A stretch of DNA of 64,000 nt from Nocardia arthritidis NBRC 100137 (GTDB lineage: Bacteria > Actinomycetota > Actinomycetes > Mycobacteriales > Mycobacteriaceae). The notes under the pieces were generated by a model. The model had not been told where the DNA came from and did no database searches. It saw only the letters and a program-made list of their open reading frames with translations. Positions 18,461 to 27,877 of the stretch are shown here, in pieces. The stretch covers positions 1 through 64,000 of the forward strand of contig NZ_BDBB01000017.1 of the NCBI RefSeq assembly GCF_001612765.1, read 5' to 3'. The position numbers were made by a program, and so were the translations under genes. Position 1 is the first letter of the stretch. The number at the start of each line of letters is the position of its first letter.

Positions 18461-18964
18461 CTAGCTGAGCTTACGGCGGCGGAATTCGGCTGAGTCGTGT
18501 TCGGCGGTGTACTGCTCGCGCCAGCGATCGACGAGCGGAACCAGTTCGTTGGTCATGTAGGTGTAGAAGTCCTGCATCTCGTGCAGGCGCGCCGCGGTGG
18601 CGGTCTCCGGGGCGGAAGCGTCGATGCCTTCCTGGGCGGCGTCTCGCATTGTGGCCAGCATCGTGTTCTGTTGCGACATCAACGCTGCCCAAGCGCCTGC
18701 GCGGAAGCGGTAATGGTCGCGGCGGCTGCCGGGGGCGGGGACGCGTTCGATCAGGCCGACGGGGATGAGTTGCTTGATCGCAGTGGAGACCGCGCCGGAG
18801 CTGATCGACAGCTCTGCGCACAGGTCGGCGGCGGTCATCGTGTCTTGTTCGGTGTAGAGCAGAGCGGTCATCACCCGCGCGGTGGTTCGTTGCATCCCTC
18901 CGCCGTCGGACAACGTCAAGGCCAGCTTCTCCGCGGCGGCCCGCAAGCGCTCGTTGGTTCCCAC
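18461..18964 (-). CDS. MarR/GbsR-type transcriptional regulator
   Basis: A 167-residue winged-helix regulator. The DNA-binding core is TAADLCAELSISSGAVSTAI then KQLIPVGLIERVPAPGSRRD; a C-terminal helix pair (residues ~100-160) should dimerise. The start is a GTG at 18964 with little Shine-Dalgarno. It is divergent from an ABC-2 exporter with only 71 bases between the starts, so it very probably controls that exporter and itself. Confidence 0.85.
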   Translation of the reverse strand: MGTNERLRAAAEKLALTLSDGGGMQRTTARVMTALLYTEQDTMTAADLCAELSISSGAVSTAIKQLIPVGLIERVPAPGSRRDHYRFRAGAWAALMSQQNTMLATMRDAAQEGIDASAPETATAARLHEMQDFYTYMTNELVPLVDRWREQYTAEHDSAEFRRRKLS

Positions 18965-18991
18965 GCTCGAAGCTTAGCAAACTCAAACAGT

Positions 18992-19019
18992 TCTGAATGT
19001 TTACAAATCTCTGAAAGTT
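18992..19019. promoter_or_regulatory. Candidate MarR operator: direct repeats in the divergent promoter
   Basis: TCTGAATGTT (18992-19001) and TCTGAAAGTT (19010-19019) are spaced 18 bases start to start, nearly two helical turns. The first overlaps an imperfect inverted repeat AAACAGTTC/GAATGTTT. The whole 71-base intergenic region is AT-rich compared with its surroundings, as expected for a promoter/operator. Confidence 0.4.
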
Positions 19020-19035
19020 CATTACTGTTCGAGAC

Positions 19036-19935
19036 ATGGTGAACGTGATCGAGCTGCAAGGGCTCAGCAAGACCTACGGCTCACGGCGCGGGCTGGTGGA
19101 GTTGTCCCTGGAAGTCCGCCCCGGTGAGGTATTCGGCTATCTCGGCCCGAATGGAGCAGGCAAGTCGACGACCATCCGGCTGATATTGGATCTGATCCGG
19201 CCGACCGCGGGCAGCGCTCGGGTACTCGGTCTCGACCCGCGTCGCGATGCGGTGCGGCTGCATACGAGGATCGGTTACCTGGCAGGCGATTTCGTTGTGC
19301 CGGGACGGCGACAGGTCGGTGCGACGTTGCGGTTTCTCGCCGCGCTGCGTGGCGGGGTCCCGCCGCAGCGGATCGACGCGCTGTGTGAACGCCTGGAATT
19401 GGATCAAGACGCGCAAGTGAGCAGTCTTTCCAAGGGGAACCGGCAAAAGCTCGGCTTGGTCCAGGCGTTCATGCACACTCCACAGTTGCTGATCCTGGAC
19501 GAGCCGACCTCGGGTCTGGATCCGATCGGCCAGCAGATCTTCCTGGACATGGTCACCGAGGCCTCCGTCAACGGGCAGACGGTGTTCATGTCCAGCCACA
19601 TCATGAGCGAGGTGGAGGCGGTCGCCGACCGGGTCGGCATCATCCGCGAGGGTCGACTGGTCGCGCTGAACACCGTGTCCGGGTTGCGGGCTGATGCCGT
19701 GCGCGATGTGGAGGTCACCTTCGCCGATTCGGTGACCGTTGCCGAGTTCGCCGCCCTGCCCGCTGTCCGCGACGTCCAGGTGGACGGCACGGTCCTGCGT
19801 TGCCGGGTCACCGGGAGCCCGGACGCACTGCTGCGCAGCATCGTCACCCACCGCGTGACGGGTCTGCTGGTCACCGAACCCGCCCTCGAAGACCTGTTCC
19901 ACGGCTACTACACCGGAGAATCCGATGCTGCCTGA
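19036..19935 (+). CDS. ABC transporter ATP-binding protein (drug-export type)
   Basis: 299 residues. Walker A is GPNGAGKST, the signature is SLSKGNRQKLGL (a variant of LSGGQ), Walker B is LLILDEPTSGLD and the switch His is in FMSSHIMSE. The C-terminal ~80 residues are the accessory domain of DrrA/ABC-2 exporters. Its stop overlaps the permease start by 11 bases. It is divergent from a MarR regulator, which suggests export of a toxic compound. Confidence 0.9.
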   Translation: MVNVIELQGLSKTYGSRRGLVELSLEVRPGEVFGYLGPNGAGKSTTIRLILDLIRPTAGSARVLGLDPRRDAVRLHTRIGYLAGDFVVPGRRQVGATLRFLAALRGGVPPQRIDALCERLELDQDAQVSSLSKGNRQKLGLVQAFMHTPQLLILDEPTSGLDPIGQQIFLDMVTEASVNGQTVFMSSHIMSEVEAVADRVGIIREGRLVALNTVSGLRADAVRDVEVTFADSVTVAEFAALPAVRDVQVDGTVLRCRVTGSPDALLRSIVTHRVTGLLVTEPALEDLFHGYYTGESDAA

Positions 19936-20716
19936 CATCTACACCCAGACCCTCGTCGACAACCGTCGCTCGCTGATCGCCTGGTCGGTCGGTACGGCGG
20001 CGGTCGGCCTGATGTATGCCGGGTTCTATCCGCAGGTGTCCGCGGGCGGTATGGCCGACACGGTGAGCAACTATCCCGAGGCGATGCGCGAGGCATTGCG
20101 GCTGAACGATATGACCTCCGCCGCGGGCTATCTCGGCTCCAGCGTGTTCGGCCTGCTGCTGCCGCTGCTGGCGATGTTCTTCGGGATCACCTTCGGCGCC
20201 CGTGCGATCGCCGGCGATGAGGAATCCGGGTACCTGGATCTGCTGCTGGCCTATCCGGTCAGCCGCACCGGACTGGCACTGCAACGATTCGCTGCCCTGG
20301 CCACCGGTGCCCTCGCGATCGGGGCAGTAGTGCTGCTGGGGATGGTGGCCATTCGCTCGTCCGCCGATCTGGATTCGATCAGTATCGGCGAGTTCGCGGC
20401 GCAAAGTCTCCAGCTGACACTGCTGGCGATCGTCTTCGGTGCTCTGGCCATCGGCGTCGGCGCTGTCACCGGAAGGCGCGGCCCCGTACTGGCCGGAACC
20501 GCGGGCATCGGAGTACTCGCCTACGCCGCCAACAGCCTCGCCGGTGTCATCGGCGCCGACTGGCTGAAATATCTCTCGCCGTTCCACTACTACATCGGCG
20601 GAGAACCGCTGCGCAACGGGATCCAATGGACCGACGCCGCCGTCCTGGTCGTGATCTCGGTCGTACTGATCGGGGCCGGACTCATTCGCTTCACCCAGCG
20701 CGACCTGACCAACTGA
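19925..20716 (+). CDS. ABC-2 type exporter permease
   Basis: 263 residues with six predicted membrane segments: SLIAWSVGTAAVGLMYAG, VFGLLLPLLAMFFGITFG, LATGALAIGAVVLLGMVA, LTLLAIVFGALAIGVGAV, VLAGTAGIGVLAYAANSL and AAVLVVISVVLIGAGL. The GDEESGYLDLLLAYPVSR loop after the second segment is the typical coupling region of ABC-2 permeases. It forms the membrane part of the exporter with the preceding ATPase. Confidence 0.88.
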   Translation: MLPDIYTQTLVDNRRSLIAWSVGTAAVGLMYAGFYPQVSAGGMADTVSNYPEAMREALRLNDMTSAAGYLGSSVFGLLLPLLAMFFGITFGARAIAGDEESGYLDLLLAYPVSRTGLALQRFAALATGALAIGAVVLLGMVAIRSSADLDSISIGEFAAQSLQLTLLAIVFGALAIGVGAVTGRRGPVLAGTAGIGVLAYAANSLAGVIGADWLKYLSPFHYYIGGEPLRNGIQWTDAAVLVVISVVLIGAGLIRFTQRDLTN

Positions 20717-21089
20717 CTATGCGCCGGGGCACCACCACACATGGCGCTTCACCGCTCGATGACGACCCGGCTGCGCGGGAAGGAGACGGAGCGAACTCCA
20801 TCGTTGCTCGATGCCACCAGTGGCTAGCCCCGGCTTCAGCGGCTGCTGCCGATCGAATAGACCGTCACAGCACAGGCGTCGCAGGGGGAGGAGCGCCGTA
20901 TTCGCATCGAGCGTGAGCTGCGCAGCCTCGAGATTAATGGCATGTACGTCGCCGCGGACGGGGTCTTCGCGACGAACGCTCGAACGTCCGCACGGAGTTA
21001 ACTGCTTGCCGATGGCTCGATCCTGCCCGTCCACCGCCAGCAGAAGTCGTGGGCGGCCGGTCGGGTACGCGTCGCGTGCCAGGTTGCTG
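20717..21089. other. Gene-free stretch after the ABC exporter
   Basis: No recognised gene. A short frame near 20870-20999 reads ERRIRIERELRSLEINGMYV and may be a coding relic, but I cannot assign it. Confidence 0.4.
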
Positions 21090-21462
21090 TCAGGTCATGT
21101 CGGCGAACCGCTCAACGTCTTCGATACGGCCGGACACGATCAACTGGTCGCCTTCGACACGACGGTCTCAGGGATAGCGTAGGTGAATACCCCGTCGCGG
21201 TGTTTGATCGCGACCACGGTGATATCGAAATGCTGGCGCAGCCCGCTGGCGGTGAGCGTCCTCCCGATTGCCGCCTGCGGGGCGCTGGTTTTGGCCATGG
21301 CGTAGTCGGTGTCGAACTCGATGTAGTCGATCATCCGGCCGGTAACCAGATGTACCACCCGCTCGCCCATGTCGTGTTCGGGAAGCACGACATGATGCAC
21401 GCCGACCCGTTCGAGGATCTGACCGTGACGTCGGCTGGTGGCCTTGGCCCAGATTGTGGTCT
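21090..21462 (-). pseudogene. TrkA/KtrA potassium-channel subunit, truncated and frameshifted
   Basis: Reads WAKATSRRHGQILERV, then HHVVLPEHDMGERVVHLVTG, RMIDYIEFDTDYAMAKT and the TrkA-C start APQAAIGRTL. Near 21167 a one-base deletion breaks the frame; the lost frame continues VEGDQLIVSGRIEDVERFAD to a stop at 21090. The first ~100 residues (the NAD-binding Rossmann motif) are absent. It is the tail of a KtrA/CeoB-type regulator of potassium uptake. Confidence 0.65.
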
Positions 21463-21692
21463 ATTCACCAGTGTCCTCGAGGTTTCGGGCGGTTTGTGGG
21501 CGGCACTCGCCCTTCGCGGGCAAGGTGCCAGAAACCTGCATCGCCAATCATGGAGCCCAATTCGGGTGCATGGACTCGTCGCGTATCCGGGCCGGACCCG
21601 GGTTCGTCTTCTCGACACGAGCCGCGGCGGTCATTCGAGGCCGCGATCGAAGTGGCTCCAGCGCGTTTCCCACAATTGATGCTGATAGCGGG

Positions 21693-21896
21693 TCACGAAG
21701 CAATGGGTCGCTGCGCTCCGCGGTCACTGTGTGATCCTGCGATGCCTGCAGCCCCCGCGACGGGGATCGCCACGAGACATGTGAGAACCGCCAGAACCCG
21801 GATCGCGGCCTCGAGACGATCTGTGCCACGTATCAACGTTCGGGTCACAGGGATGTATCCACATGATTCGCAACCGAGTTGAGCGGGTAGCGACAA
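21693..21896 (-). pseudogene. Rv1733c-like membrane protein, N-terminal remnant
   Basis: The segment VTRTLIRGTDRLEAAIRVLA followed by VLTCLVAIPVAGAAG matches the N-terminus and first membrane helix of Rv1733c-type proteins (usually about 200 residues). Similarity stops after the helix. Rv1733c is itself a DosR-regulon gene, a further link to dormancy-type content in this window. Confidence 0.5.
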
Positions 21897-21982
21897 TCTT
21901 GTTCACCTCACGCGTCCTGTTGGGTGTGAGCCGGTACTGATCGCTCGATACTTTCTGGGTGGCCGGCTCGTAGGCTGTCGGA

Positions 21983-22525
21983 TCAGGTCAGGAATCGGGT
22001 GGCGTGGGGGATCGCCTCGACAGGATGTTGTGCGCGGATGGCCTCGCCGATCGGCTCGAAGCGCCACTTTCCTGTGTCCCGCGACACTTTGCCCATCACC
22101 AGGCCGGTATGGGATGCGTCCGTACTGAGGTCGAAGTGGGCGATTTCGGCGCCGGAGACGGTGTCGACGACACGGCAGAACGCGTTCTCGATCTGGTCGA
22201 AGGTTTGCCCGGTGTAGGAGGTGACGAGAAAAAGGATGGTGGTGATCTGCGGCGGTATGCGGGTCAAGTCGACGGTGATCACCTCGTTGTCGCCTTTACC
22301 TTCTCCGGTGGTGCTGTCTCCGAAGTGCCGTACCGAGCCGTCTCGCGAGCTGAGCTGCTGGTGGTAGACGACATCGATGATGTGGTCCTCGGCGAACAAC
22401 AATGCCGCCACATTCAGATCGATGTCCTTCGCGGCGAAGCCAAACCGACTGCGCCGTACCGGATCCCATCCCAGCGCCACCCGAAGGTGCTCGAGCCGCA
22501 TCGCGTTGTGCTCACTCGATGTCAT
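21983..22525 (-). CDS. TerD-family stress protein
   Basis: A 180-residue cytoplasmic TerD-domain protein. The N-terminal strand is LRVALGWDPVRR, followed by KDIDLNVAALLF and the calcium-binding loop GDSTTGEGKGDNE, then a second half VSGAEIAHFDLS. TerD proteins bind calcium and are tied to tellurite, phage and oxidative stress. The ATG at 22525 is chosen because GAAGGAAG precedes it and homology starts there; the open frame upstream is not coding-like. It stands alone, without the usual TerB/TerC partners. Confidence 0.85.
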   Translation of the reverse strand: MTSSEHNAMRLEHLRVALGWDPVRRSRFGFAAKDIDLNVAALLFAEDHIIDVVYHQQLSSRDGSVRHFGDSTTGEGKGDNEVITVDLTRIPPQITTILFLVTSYTGQTFDQIENAFCRVVDTVSGAEIAHFDLSTDASHTGLVMGKVSRDTGKWRFEPIGEAIRAQHPVEAIPHATRFLT

Positions 22526-22974
22526 AGATTTCTTCCTTCGGATCGGGCGGGACGGTGTCGAGTTCCGGTCATGATCAGAGGTCTGTGGTGCGGCAGACGG
22601 TGGGAAGCCGAAACTGTTGAGGCCGTGAGTGTCACGCGACTCAGGCTTGGAGCACAGCGAGAGCCGTACCTGCAGCTGGCATCTGCGATTTGCCCGACGG
22701 TTGCGCGTGGCTGCCAAAACCGGAGCGGCGCCCGGTCTGCGATGCATGCCCCAGCGGGCACTGATATCAGCAGGGGCCCGAGGCCCCACCGAAATCGGAA
22801 CGCAGGGCCAGCGACCGCCACCGGCTTCAGCGTGCAAGGGCGTGGTGATTCTCTGCGTGGGGTCGCGAGTTGAGCACTTCCCGCTGTCACGGTCACCGAC
22901 GGCACCGGTGGTACAGCAGTTCGGTGTGAGCACGGTGCGCTCCTGCTCGTCGATTGCCCGAGCCGTGGTCAGGG
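22526..22974. other. 449-base gap upstream of terD
   Basis: The frame of terD stays open here, but the translation is low-complexity and Arg/Pro-rich without family motifs. I see no gene. The terD promoter should lie at its lower end. Confidence 0.5.
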
Positions 22975-23299
22975 TCGGGTTGCCGACCAGACTTCCCGGC
23001 GCACCACTGGTAAAGATGCCGTAAACCCGCTCCCGAGGCAAATGGCATCCCCTCGGCGCAGGCCACGTTGCGGCTACGTCACGCCGGTGACCAGCCGCGA
23101 TGGCGGCAGAGATCGGTTTTTCGTAGCGGTAGCTCGGCAAGATGGTGAGCGCCGCAGGTCTCCCAATAACGCGTTCCGATATGCGCACCGCAGTGGTTTT
23201 ACCGCGATTTATGCGACTCGGTCGGTTTGCGTGCCTGGGTGTCTATACGGCATGTTTACAGGCGGAGCGCCGGGAAGTCTGGTCGGCAAACCCGGCCCG
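22975..23299. repeat. MITE-like element: ~48-bp imperfect terminal inverted repeats
   Basis: About 48 bases from 22976 and the reverse complement of 23250-23298 are nearly the same. They share the block GACCAGACTTCCCGGCGC and then TAAA-ATGCCGTA. The ~225 bases between carry no transposase. Long inverted repeats around a short non-coding core fit a miniature inverted-repeat element mobilised by a transposase elsewhere. No clear target duplication is seen. Confidence 0.6.
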
Positions 23300-23543
23300 G
23301 GTGTGGGTTCGGGCCGACCAGTGATGGGCGCACCATGACGCTGCAGCGAGCGAGAACCATACGACGCAGGACCTCGGATCCGAGGACGTTGGGTGGCGTC
23401 TTCGATCCCGGTCCGCCGGCGAACGCTGCCCCCGTGCGCGCTGCCTGTGCTGCTGTAGGTCCCCGCCGGGGTATGGGGCTGCGGCCGGTCGCCGAGTGGC
23501 GCGGACGTGCTGCCGCAAGAATTCAGGAGAGGCGAACTTCGAA

Positions 23544-24854
23544 GTGACTGCCCCCGAGTCCCGGCTACGTTTGTTCGCGCGTGGTTCTTGGCCTGAGACG
23601 CGGCGGGTCGCGACGATCTTGCGGACCGAGACCGCTGGTGGTGTCCTGCTGATCGTGGCCGCGGCTATCGGCCTGGTCTGGGCCAATACGCCGTGGTCGG
23701 GCGCGTATGAGAGGCTGCGCGACTTCAGGCTCGGTCCCGAGAGCCTGCATCTGCATCTCCCGTTGGAAGCGTGGGCGGCCGACGGGTTGCTCGCGGTGTT
23801 CTTCTTTGTGGTCGGACTCGAGCTCAAACGCGAGTTCGTCGCCGGTGATCTGCGGGATCCGCGCCGTGCTGCGCTGCCTGTGGTGGCGGCTGTCGGAGGC
23901 ATGGTCGGCCCCGCCCTGATCTTCATCGCGTTCAATCTGGGCAACGACGGCGCGGTGAGCGGATGGGCGATTCCCACCGCTACCGATATCGCGTTCGCCC
24001 TCGCTGTCCTGGCGGTCGTCAGCTCGCATCTACCGACGGCGTTACGCACGTTCCTGCTCACCCTCGCAGTCGTCGATGATCTGCTCGCGGTGACCGTGAT
24101 CGCGATCTTCTACACCGACGAACTACACCTGCCCTACCTCGGGTTCGCGGCCATCCCACTGACCGCCTTCGCTGTGGCGGTGCAACGCAGGGTCCGGTCG
24201 TTCTGGATCCTGGTGCCGCTTGGCTTGCTCACCTGGTGGCTGGTCCACCAGTCCGGTGTCCACGCCACCGTCGCCGGGGCACTGCTCGGCTTCACCGTTC
24301 CGGTGCTCCACAAGCCCCGCGACGACGATCCGCGCAACCCGGCCCGCCGAGGACTTGCCGAACAGTTCGAGCACCGCCTGCGACCGATCTCCGCTACTGT
24401 CGCGGTGCCGGTGTTCGCGTTCCTGGCCGCAGGGGTCACTATCGGGGGGCTGAGCGGGCTGGTCGAATCGCTCACCGACCGGGTCACACTCGGCATCGCC
24501 GTCGGGCTCGTCTGCGGAAAAGCATTCGGCATCCTGGCCACCACCTATCTCACCGCGAAACTCACCCGCGCCGAACTCGACGCCGACTTGCGCTGGATCG
24601 ACGTGGCTGGGGTTGCGCTGCTGGGAGGGATCGGATTCACCGTGTCGCTGCTCATCGGCGAACTCGCCTTCCCGGACGAACCGCTGCGGGAGGATTACGT
24701 CCGCATCGGGGTACTCATCGGCACTCTCACCGCCGCCCTCCTGGCGGCGGTGGTATTGCGGCTGCGCAACCGGACCTACCGGCGCATCGCCGAAGCAGAA
24801 ACCCGCGACGACGACAACGACGGAATACCCGACGTCTACCAGCACCATCAATAG
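23544..24854 (+). CDS. nhaA: Na+/H+ antiporter NhaA
   Basis: 436 residues with about 12 membrane helices; exchanges sodium for protons in the cytoplasmic membrane. Conserved NhaA features are FFFVVGLELKREF after helix 2, IPTATDIAFALAVL and the ion-binding VVDDLLAV (the counterpart of D163/D164 in E. coli). The GTG at 23544 is chosen because AGGAGAGG (23525-23532) lies 11 bases upstream; an ATG at 23496 is possible. The C-terminus is hydrophilic and acidic (ETRDDDNDGIPD). Confidence 0.92.
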   Translation: MTAPESRLRLFARGSWPETRRVATILRTETAGGVLLIVAAAIGLVWANTPWSGAYERLRDFRLGPESLHLHLPLEAWAADGLLAVFFFVVGLELKREFVAGDLRDPRRAALPVVAAVGGMVGPALIFIAFNLGNDGAVSGWAIPTATDIAFALAVLAVVSSHLPTALRTFLLTLAVVDDLLAVTVIAIFYTDELHLPYLGFAAIPLTAFAVAVQRRVRSFWILVPLGLLTWWLVHQSGVHATVAGALLGFTVPVLHKPRDDDPRNPARRGLAEQFEHRLRPISATVAVPVFAFLAAGVTIGGLSGLVESLTDRVTLGIAVGLVCGKAFGILATTYLTAKLTRAELDADLRWIDVAGVALLGGIGFTVSLLIGELAFPDEPLREDYVRIGVLIGTLTAALLAAVVLRLRNRTYRRIAEAETRDDDNDGIPDVYQHHQ

Positions 24855-24948
24855 CGGTGGGAGGGGTAGCTCGCTGCGACGATGCTCGCACCGGTGAGCG
24901 CGGTCCAGCGCGTGCACGGCGGGTCCGACGGTGGTGCGGGGGAGAGGT

Positions 24949-25869
24949 TCATTGCCGACATGCAGCGATGAGGACCGGGATGCGGCTGGCTTGCAGCACC
25001 GCTTGACTGACCGAACCGAGCGTGGCGCCCGCGACTCCGCCACGTCCACGGCTGCCGAGCACGATCAGCTGCGCGTGCCCGGACGCCTCCAGCAGCCGCT
25101 GCGCCGGGCGGCCGTCGATGACGACTCGATCTACGCAGACATACGGGTACTTGTCGATGCAGCTCGCCAGGCTTTCGTCGAGCAGCGCCTCGGCTCGCTG
25201 CCGCACTGTGGCGGGCGCACTGGGTCCACCGTTTCGATCGGACCATGTCGTCACCGCCACCAGCCCTACGCCCCTGCTCGCCGCTTCGTCGAAAGCAATC
25301 GCGACCGCGCGAGCACTGCAGCGCGAACCGTCTACGCCCACCAGGACCGGCACATGGGACGACGGCGGCATCGTCGCCGCGGCAGCCGGAATGACAGCGA
25401 CCGGACATTCGGCGTGCTTCATCAGACCGACGCCGACCGACCCGAACAGCACGCGCTCCAACGGATCCAAACCACGAGCCCCGATGACAACCAACCGGGC
25501 CGACGCCGAGCGAGCGGACAAGGCCGCCACTGGTGACGGTAGGTCGAGAAAGGTAGCAACCTCGACATCTGTGGGGAAGCCATCCAACTCGCTGACGATG
25601 CTTCGCCCTTGGCCGAGCGCGGATTCACCGATCTGCCGGTATGCGCTGATATCGAACAGCAAAGAGCCGATCACAGGCAGCGCGTGGACCGGGACACCGA
25701 TGGCATGCACGAGATGCAGCGGCGCCTCATGGCGTGCAGCCATCGCCGCGCCCCAGCGAATGGCAGCAAGCGACGCGGGAGAGCCGTCGACACCGACAAC
25801 AATAGGACGACGCACAGTGACACATTGTCGCCGTTCGAAGCGGGACGCGCGGACAGGGTGGCTACTCAT
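24949..25869 (-). CDS. Tandem universal stress protein
   Basis: 306 residues with two Usp domains. Domain 1 (about 20-160) begins PIVVGVDGSPASLAAI and ends with LVVIGARGLDPLERVLFGS; domain 2 (about 170-305) begins PVLVGVDGSRCSARA and ends IVLGSRGRGGVAGATLGS. The second has the full G-x2-G-x9-G(S) ATP loop, the first a variant. The ATG at 25869 has AAGGAG ten bases upstream. It is complete, unlike the Usp fragment near base 3000. Confidence 0.9.
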   Translation of the reverse strand: MSSHPVRASRFERRQCVTVRRPIVVGVDGSPASLAAIRWGAAMAARHEAPLHLVHAIGVPVHALPVIGSLLFDISAYRQIGESALGQGRSIVSELDGFPTDVEVATFLDLPSPVAALSARSASARLVVIGARGLDPLERVLFGSVGVGLMKHAECPVAVIPAAAATMPPSSHVPVLVGVDGSRCSARAVAIAFDEAASRGVGLVAVTTWSDRNGGPSAPATVRQRAEALLDESLASCIDKYPYVCVDRVVIDGRPAQRLLEASGHAQLIVLGSRGRGGVAGATLGSVSQAVLQASRIPVLIAACRQ

Positions 25870-26036
25870 CGGCTGACTCCTTGCGGCAGCGATATCACGG
25901 GGATTGTGGGATGAGTCCGCTCGAGGGTGGTGTGGGCGTGGTGTAGATGCGAGCGGCGCGCGCAGCCTAGCTCGGTTCGGAATGGAGTTCGTCCGCTGAG
26001 CGAGCCTCGGGGGTGATCCGCATCACTGGCCAAGGC

Positions 26037-26063
26037 TGTCAGAAAATCGCGACTCGCGGTGTC
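26037..26063 (+). promoter_or_regulatory. Candidate ECF41 (SigJ-type) promoter
   Basis: TGTCAGA-N16-TGTC resembles TGTCACA-N16-CGTC, the promoter reported for ECF41 sigma factors, with two mismatches. It lies 40 bases upstream of the oxidoreductase start at 26104, and an ECF41 gene is 3 kb downstream. Confidence 0.4.
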
Positions 26064-26103
26064 TCGTTCAGCAAAGCACGCGAACTCAACAGGAGTCTCA
26101 ACC

Positions 26104-27300
26104 ATGAAGCACCGCATCGTCGTCCTCGGGGCCGGATACGCCGGAGCCTTCTCCGCCACATTCCTGGCCCGCCAACTCCACGCCGACGACTTCGAGATCA
26201 CCGTCGTCAACGCCGAACCCGATTTCGTCGAGCGGCTGCGCCTGCATCAGCTCGCCGCCGGACAAGAGCTGCGTCACCGACCACTGGCGAAGGTATTCGC
26301 GGGCACCGACATCCGGCTCCGACTGGCACGCGTCACCAGCGTCGACGTCGAGCGTCGGACGGTCACCGTCGCAGACGGCGCCGGTGACGGTATCGACCGG
26401 CTCGAGTACGACACCCTTCTATACGCGCTCGGCAGCACCGTCGCAGACCACGGCGTTCCCGGCGTCGATGAGCACACCTACCACGTTGCGGCGCGGCCGG
26501 CCGCGCTGCGCCTGCGCGGGCGCCTGGACGAGCTGGGCGAGGGCGGGCACGTGCTGGTGGTCGGCGGCAATCTGACCGCGATCGAGGCGGCAACCGAGCT
26601 CGCCGAATCCCGTCCAGGGCTTCGGGTCAGCCTCGTCACGCGCGGTGAACTCGGCGGTTGGCTGGGGGCCAAGGCCCGCCGTCACATGCGGCGCGCCTTC
26701 GACCGATTCGGTATCACGGTCCACCAGCACACCGCCATCGTGCGCGTCGAGCCGTCGGCGGCGATCGCCGCCGACGGCACCGCGTTCACCGCCGACGCGA
26801 TCGTGTGGGCCGCAGGCTTCGCCGCCCATCCGATCGCCGCCGCCAGCGGCCTCGCGGTGGAACCCAACGGCCAGATCACGGTGGACCGTCAGATGCGGTC
26901 GGTCTCACACCCGAACGTCTACGCCGCCGGTGACAGCGTCTTCGTCATCGGCGACAACGGCCTGCCGTATCCGATGTCGTGTGCTTCGGCGGGACCCACC
27001 AGCAAGGCGGCGACGGCTGCGATCATCGGGGACCTGACCGGCCGCAAAGTCGAGCCGACCACCTTCTCCTATATCGGCAACCACATCAGCCTCGGCCGCC
27101 ACGATGGGCTCTTCCAGCTGGTCGACGGTGACGCGCGAGCGAAGCCGGGAGCCCTACGCGGCCGCCTGGCCGCGCAAGTCAAGTCGGCGATCATCAATAC
27201 CGCCGCCTGGGCTGTGAGTCACCCGACCTTCGGAAAGCCGAATCACAAGTACCGCTTGGCCACCACCCGAGAGCACTCGCCCGGATTGGTCGCCGGATAG
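26104..27300 (+). CDS. FAD/NAD(P)-dependent oxidoreductase, NDH-2-like (copy 1)
   Basis: 398 residues. The N-terminal FAD site is IVVLGAGYAGAFSATFLA, a second nucleotide site is HVLVVGGNLTAIEAATELAE and the C-terminal FAD motif is NVYAAGDSVFV. This is the two-dinucleotide layout of type-II NADH dehydrogenases and related disulfide-reductase-fold enzymes. The start at 26104 has AGGAG nine bases upstream. A paralogue lies at 27878, sharing LRLHQL and the same length. Both precede an ECF41 sigma factor, whose usual partners are oxidoreductase, decarboxylase or epimerase genes. The electron acceptor is unknown. Confidence 0.85.
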   Translation: MKHRIVVLGAGYAGAFSATFLARQLHADDFEITVVNAEPDFVERLRLHQLAAGQELRHRPLAKVFAGTDIRLRLARVTSVDVERRTVTVADGAGDGIDRLEYDTLLYALGSTVADHGVPGVDEHTYHVAARPAALRLRGRLDELGEGGHVLVVGGNLTAIEAATELAESRPGLRVSLVTRGELGGWLGAKARRHMRRAFDRFGITVHQHTAIVRVEPSAAIAADGTAFTADAIVWAAGFAAHPIAAASGLAVEPNGQITVDRQMRSVSHPNVYAAGDSVFVIGDNGLPYPMSCASAGPTSKAATAAIIGDLTGRKVEPTTFSYIGNHISLGRHDGLFQLVDGDARAKPGALRGRLAAQVKSAIINTAAWAVSHPTFGKPNHKYRLATTREHSPGLVAG

Positions 27301-27309
27301 AGTCGTGGG

Positions 27310-27806
27310 CGTGTTTGGTGATGGCTCGGTGTCCGTGATCTTCCGGCCACGATCCCAGGTCAAGGTGCGCCACATCGGTGCGGGGAGGCTGAGCAGGTAG
27401 CGCATCAGGTACGGGTGACTTGGTCGGCCTTGATGCCTTCAGGTGGTGCCGCCACAGCGGTGAAACGGCTGCTCCGCTCGACCAAAGTTGCGACCGCCGA
27501 GGGTCGAGATCCCATGAGAAGATCACCTTCCCAGTGTCCTGCAACGATGCGCGCACATGATGGACCGGCACCCCAACCGCCCGGGCGATCACGCTGAATG
27601 GCTCCTCCGCACGCCACACCTCATCCTGCCGATCCTCTGACAACCCGTAATCCCGCACCACGACCTCCGCGCCGCAGACCATCCACGCCGTGATGCAGTT
27701 GAGCCCAAGATTGTTTCTCGACACGACCGGCTGTGCCCGACCTGCCCGCAGCCAGCTCTCTCGAGGGCTTGGTGAGCCCACAGAACCGGCCCTTGAAGTG
27801 ATCCAT
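27310..27806 (-). mobile_element. IS30-family transposase remnant
   Basis: Pieces of an IS30 transposase in different frames. From right to left they are DEVWRAEEPFSVIARAVGVP (N-terminal HTH region), GHWEGDLLMGSRPSAVATLV followed by ERSSRF (first catalytic Asp region) and LPAPMWRTLTWDRGR (second Asp region). The C-terminal E region is missing and at least two frameshifts are present. It lies between the two paralogous oxidoreductases. Confidence 0.75.
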
Positions 27807-27812
27807 GTCACA
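27806..27812 (+). promoter_or_regulatory. TGTCACA element, candidate ECF41 -35 box
   Basis: An exact TGTCACA, the ECF41-type -35 sequence, 66 bases upstream of the start at 27878. The expected CGTC at N16 is not present; CGAT occurs at N18. Weaker overall than the site at 26037. Confidence 0.28.
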
Positions 27813-27877
27813 TGTTGTCAGGATTTTCGGCGATGCGGTGTCTTGTACTCGAACCCCTGCAACGAATTGGAGACACC

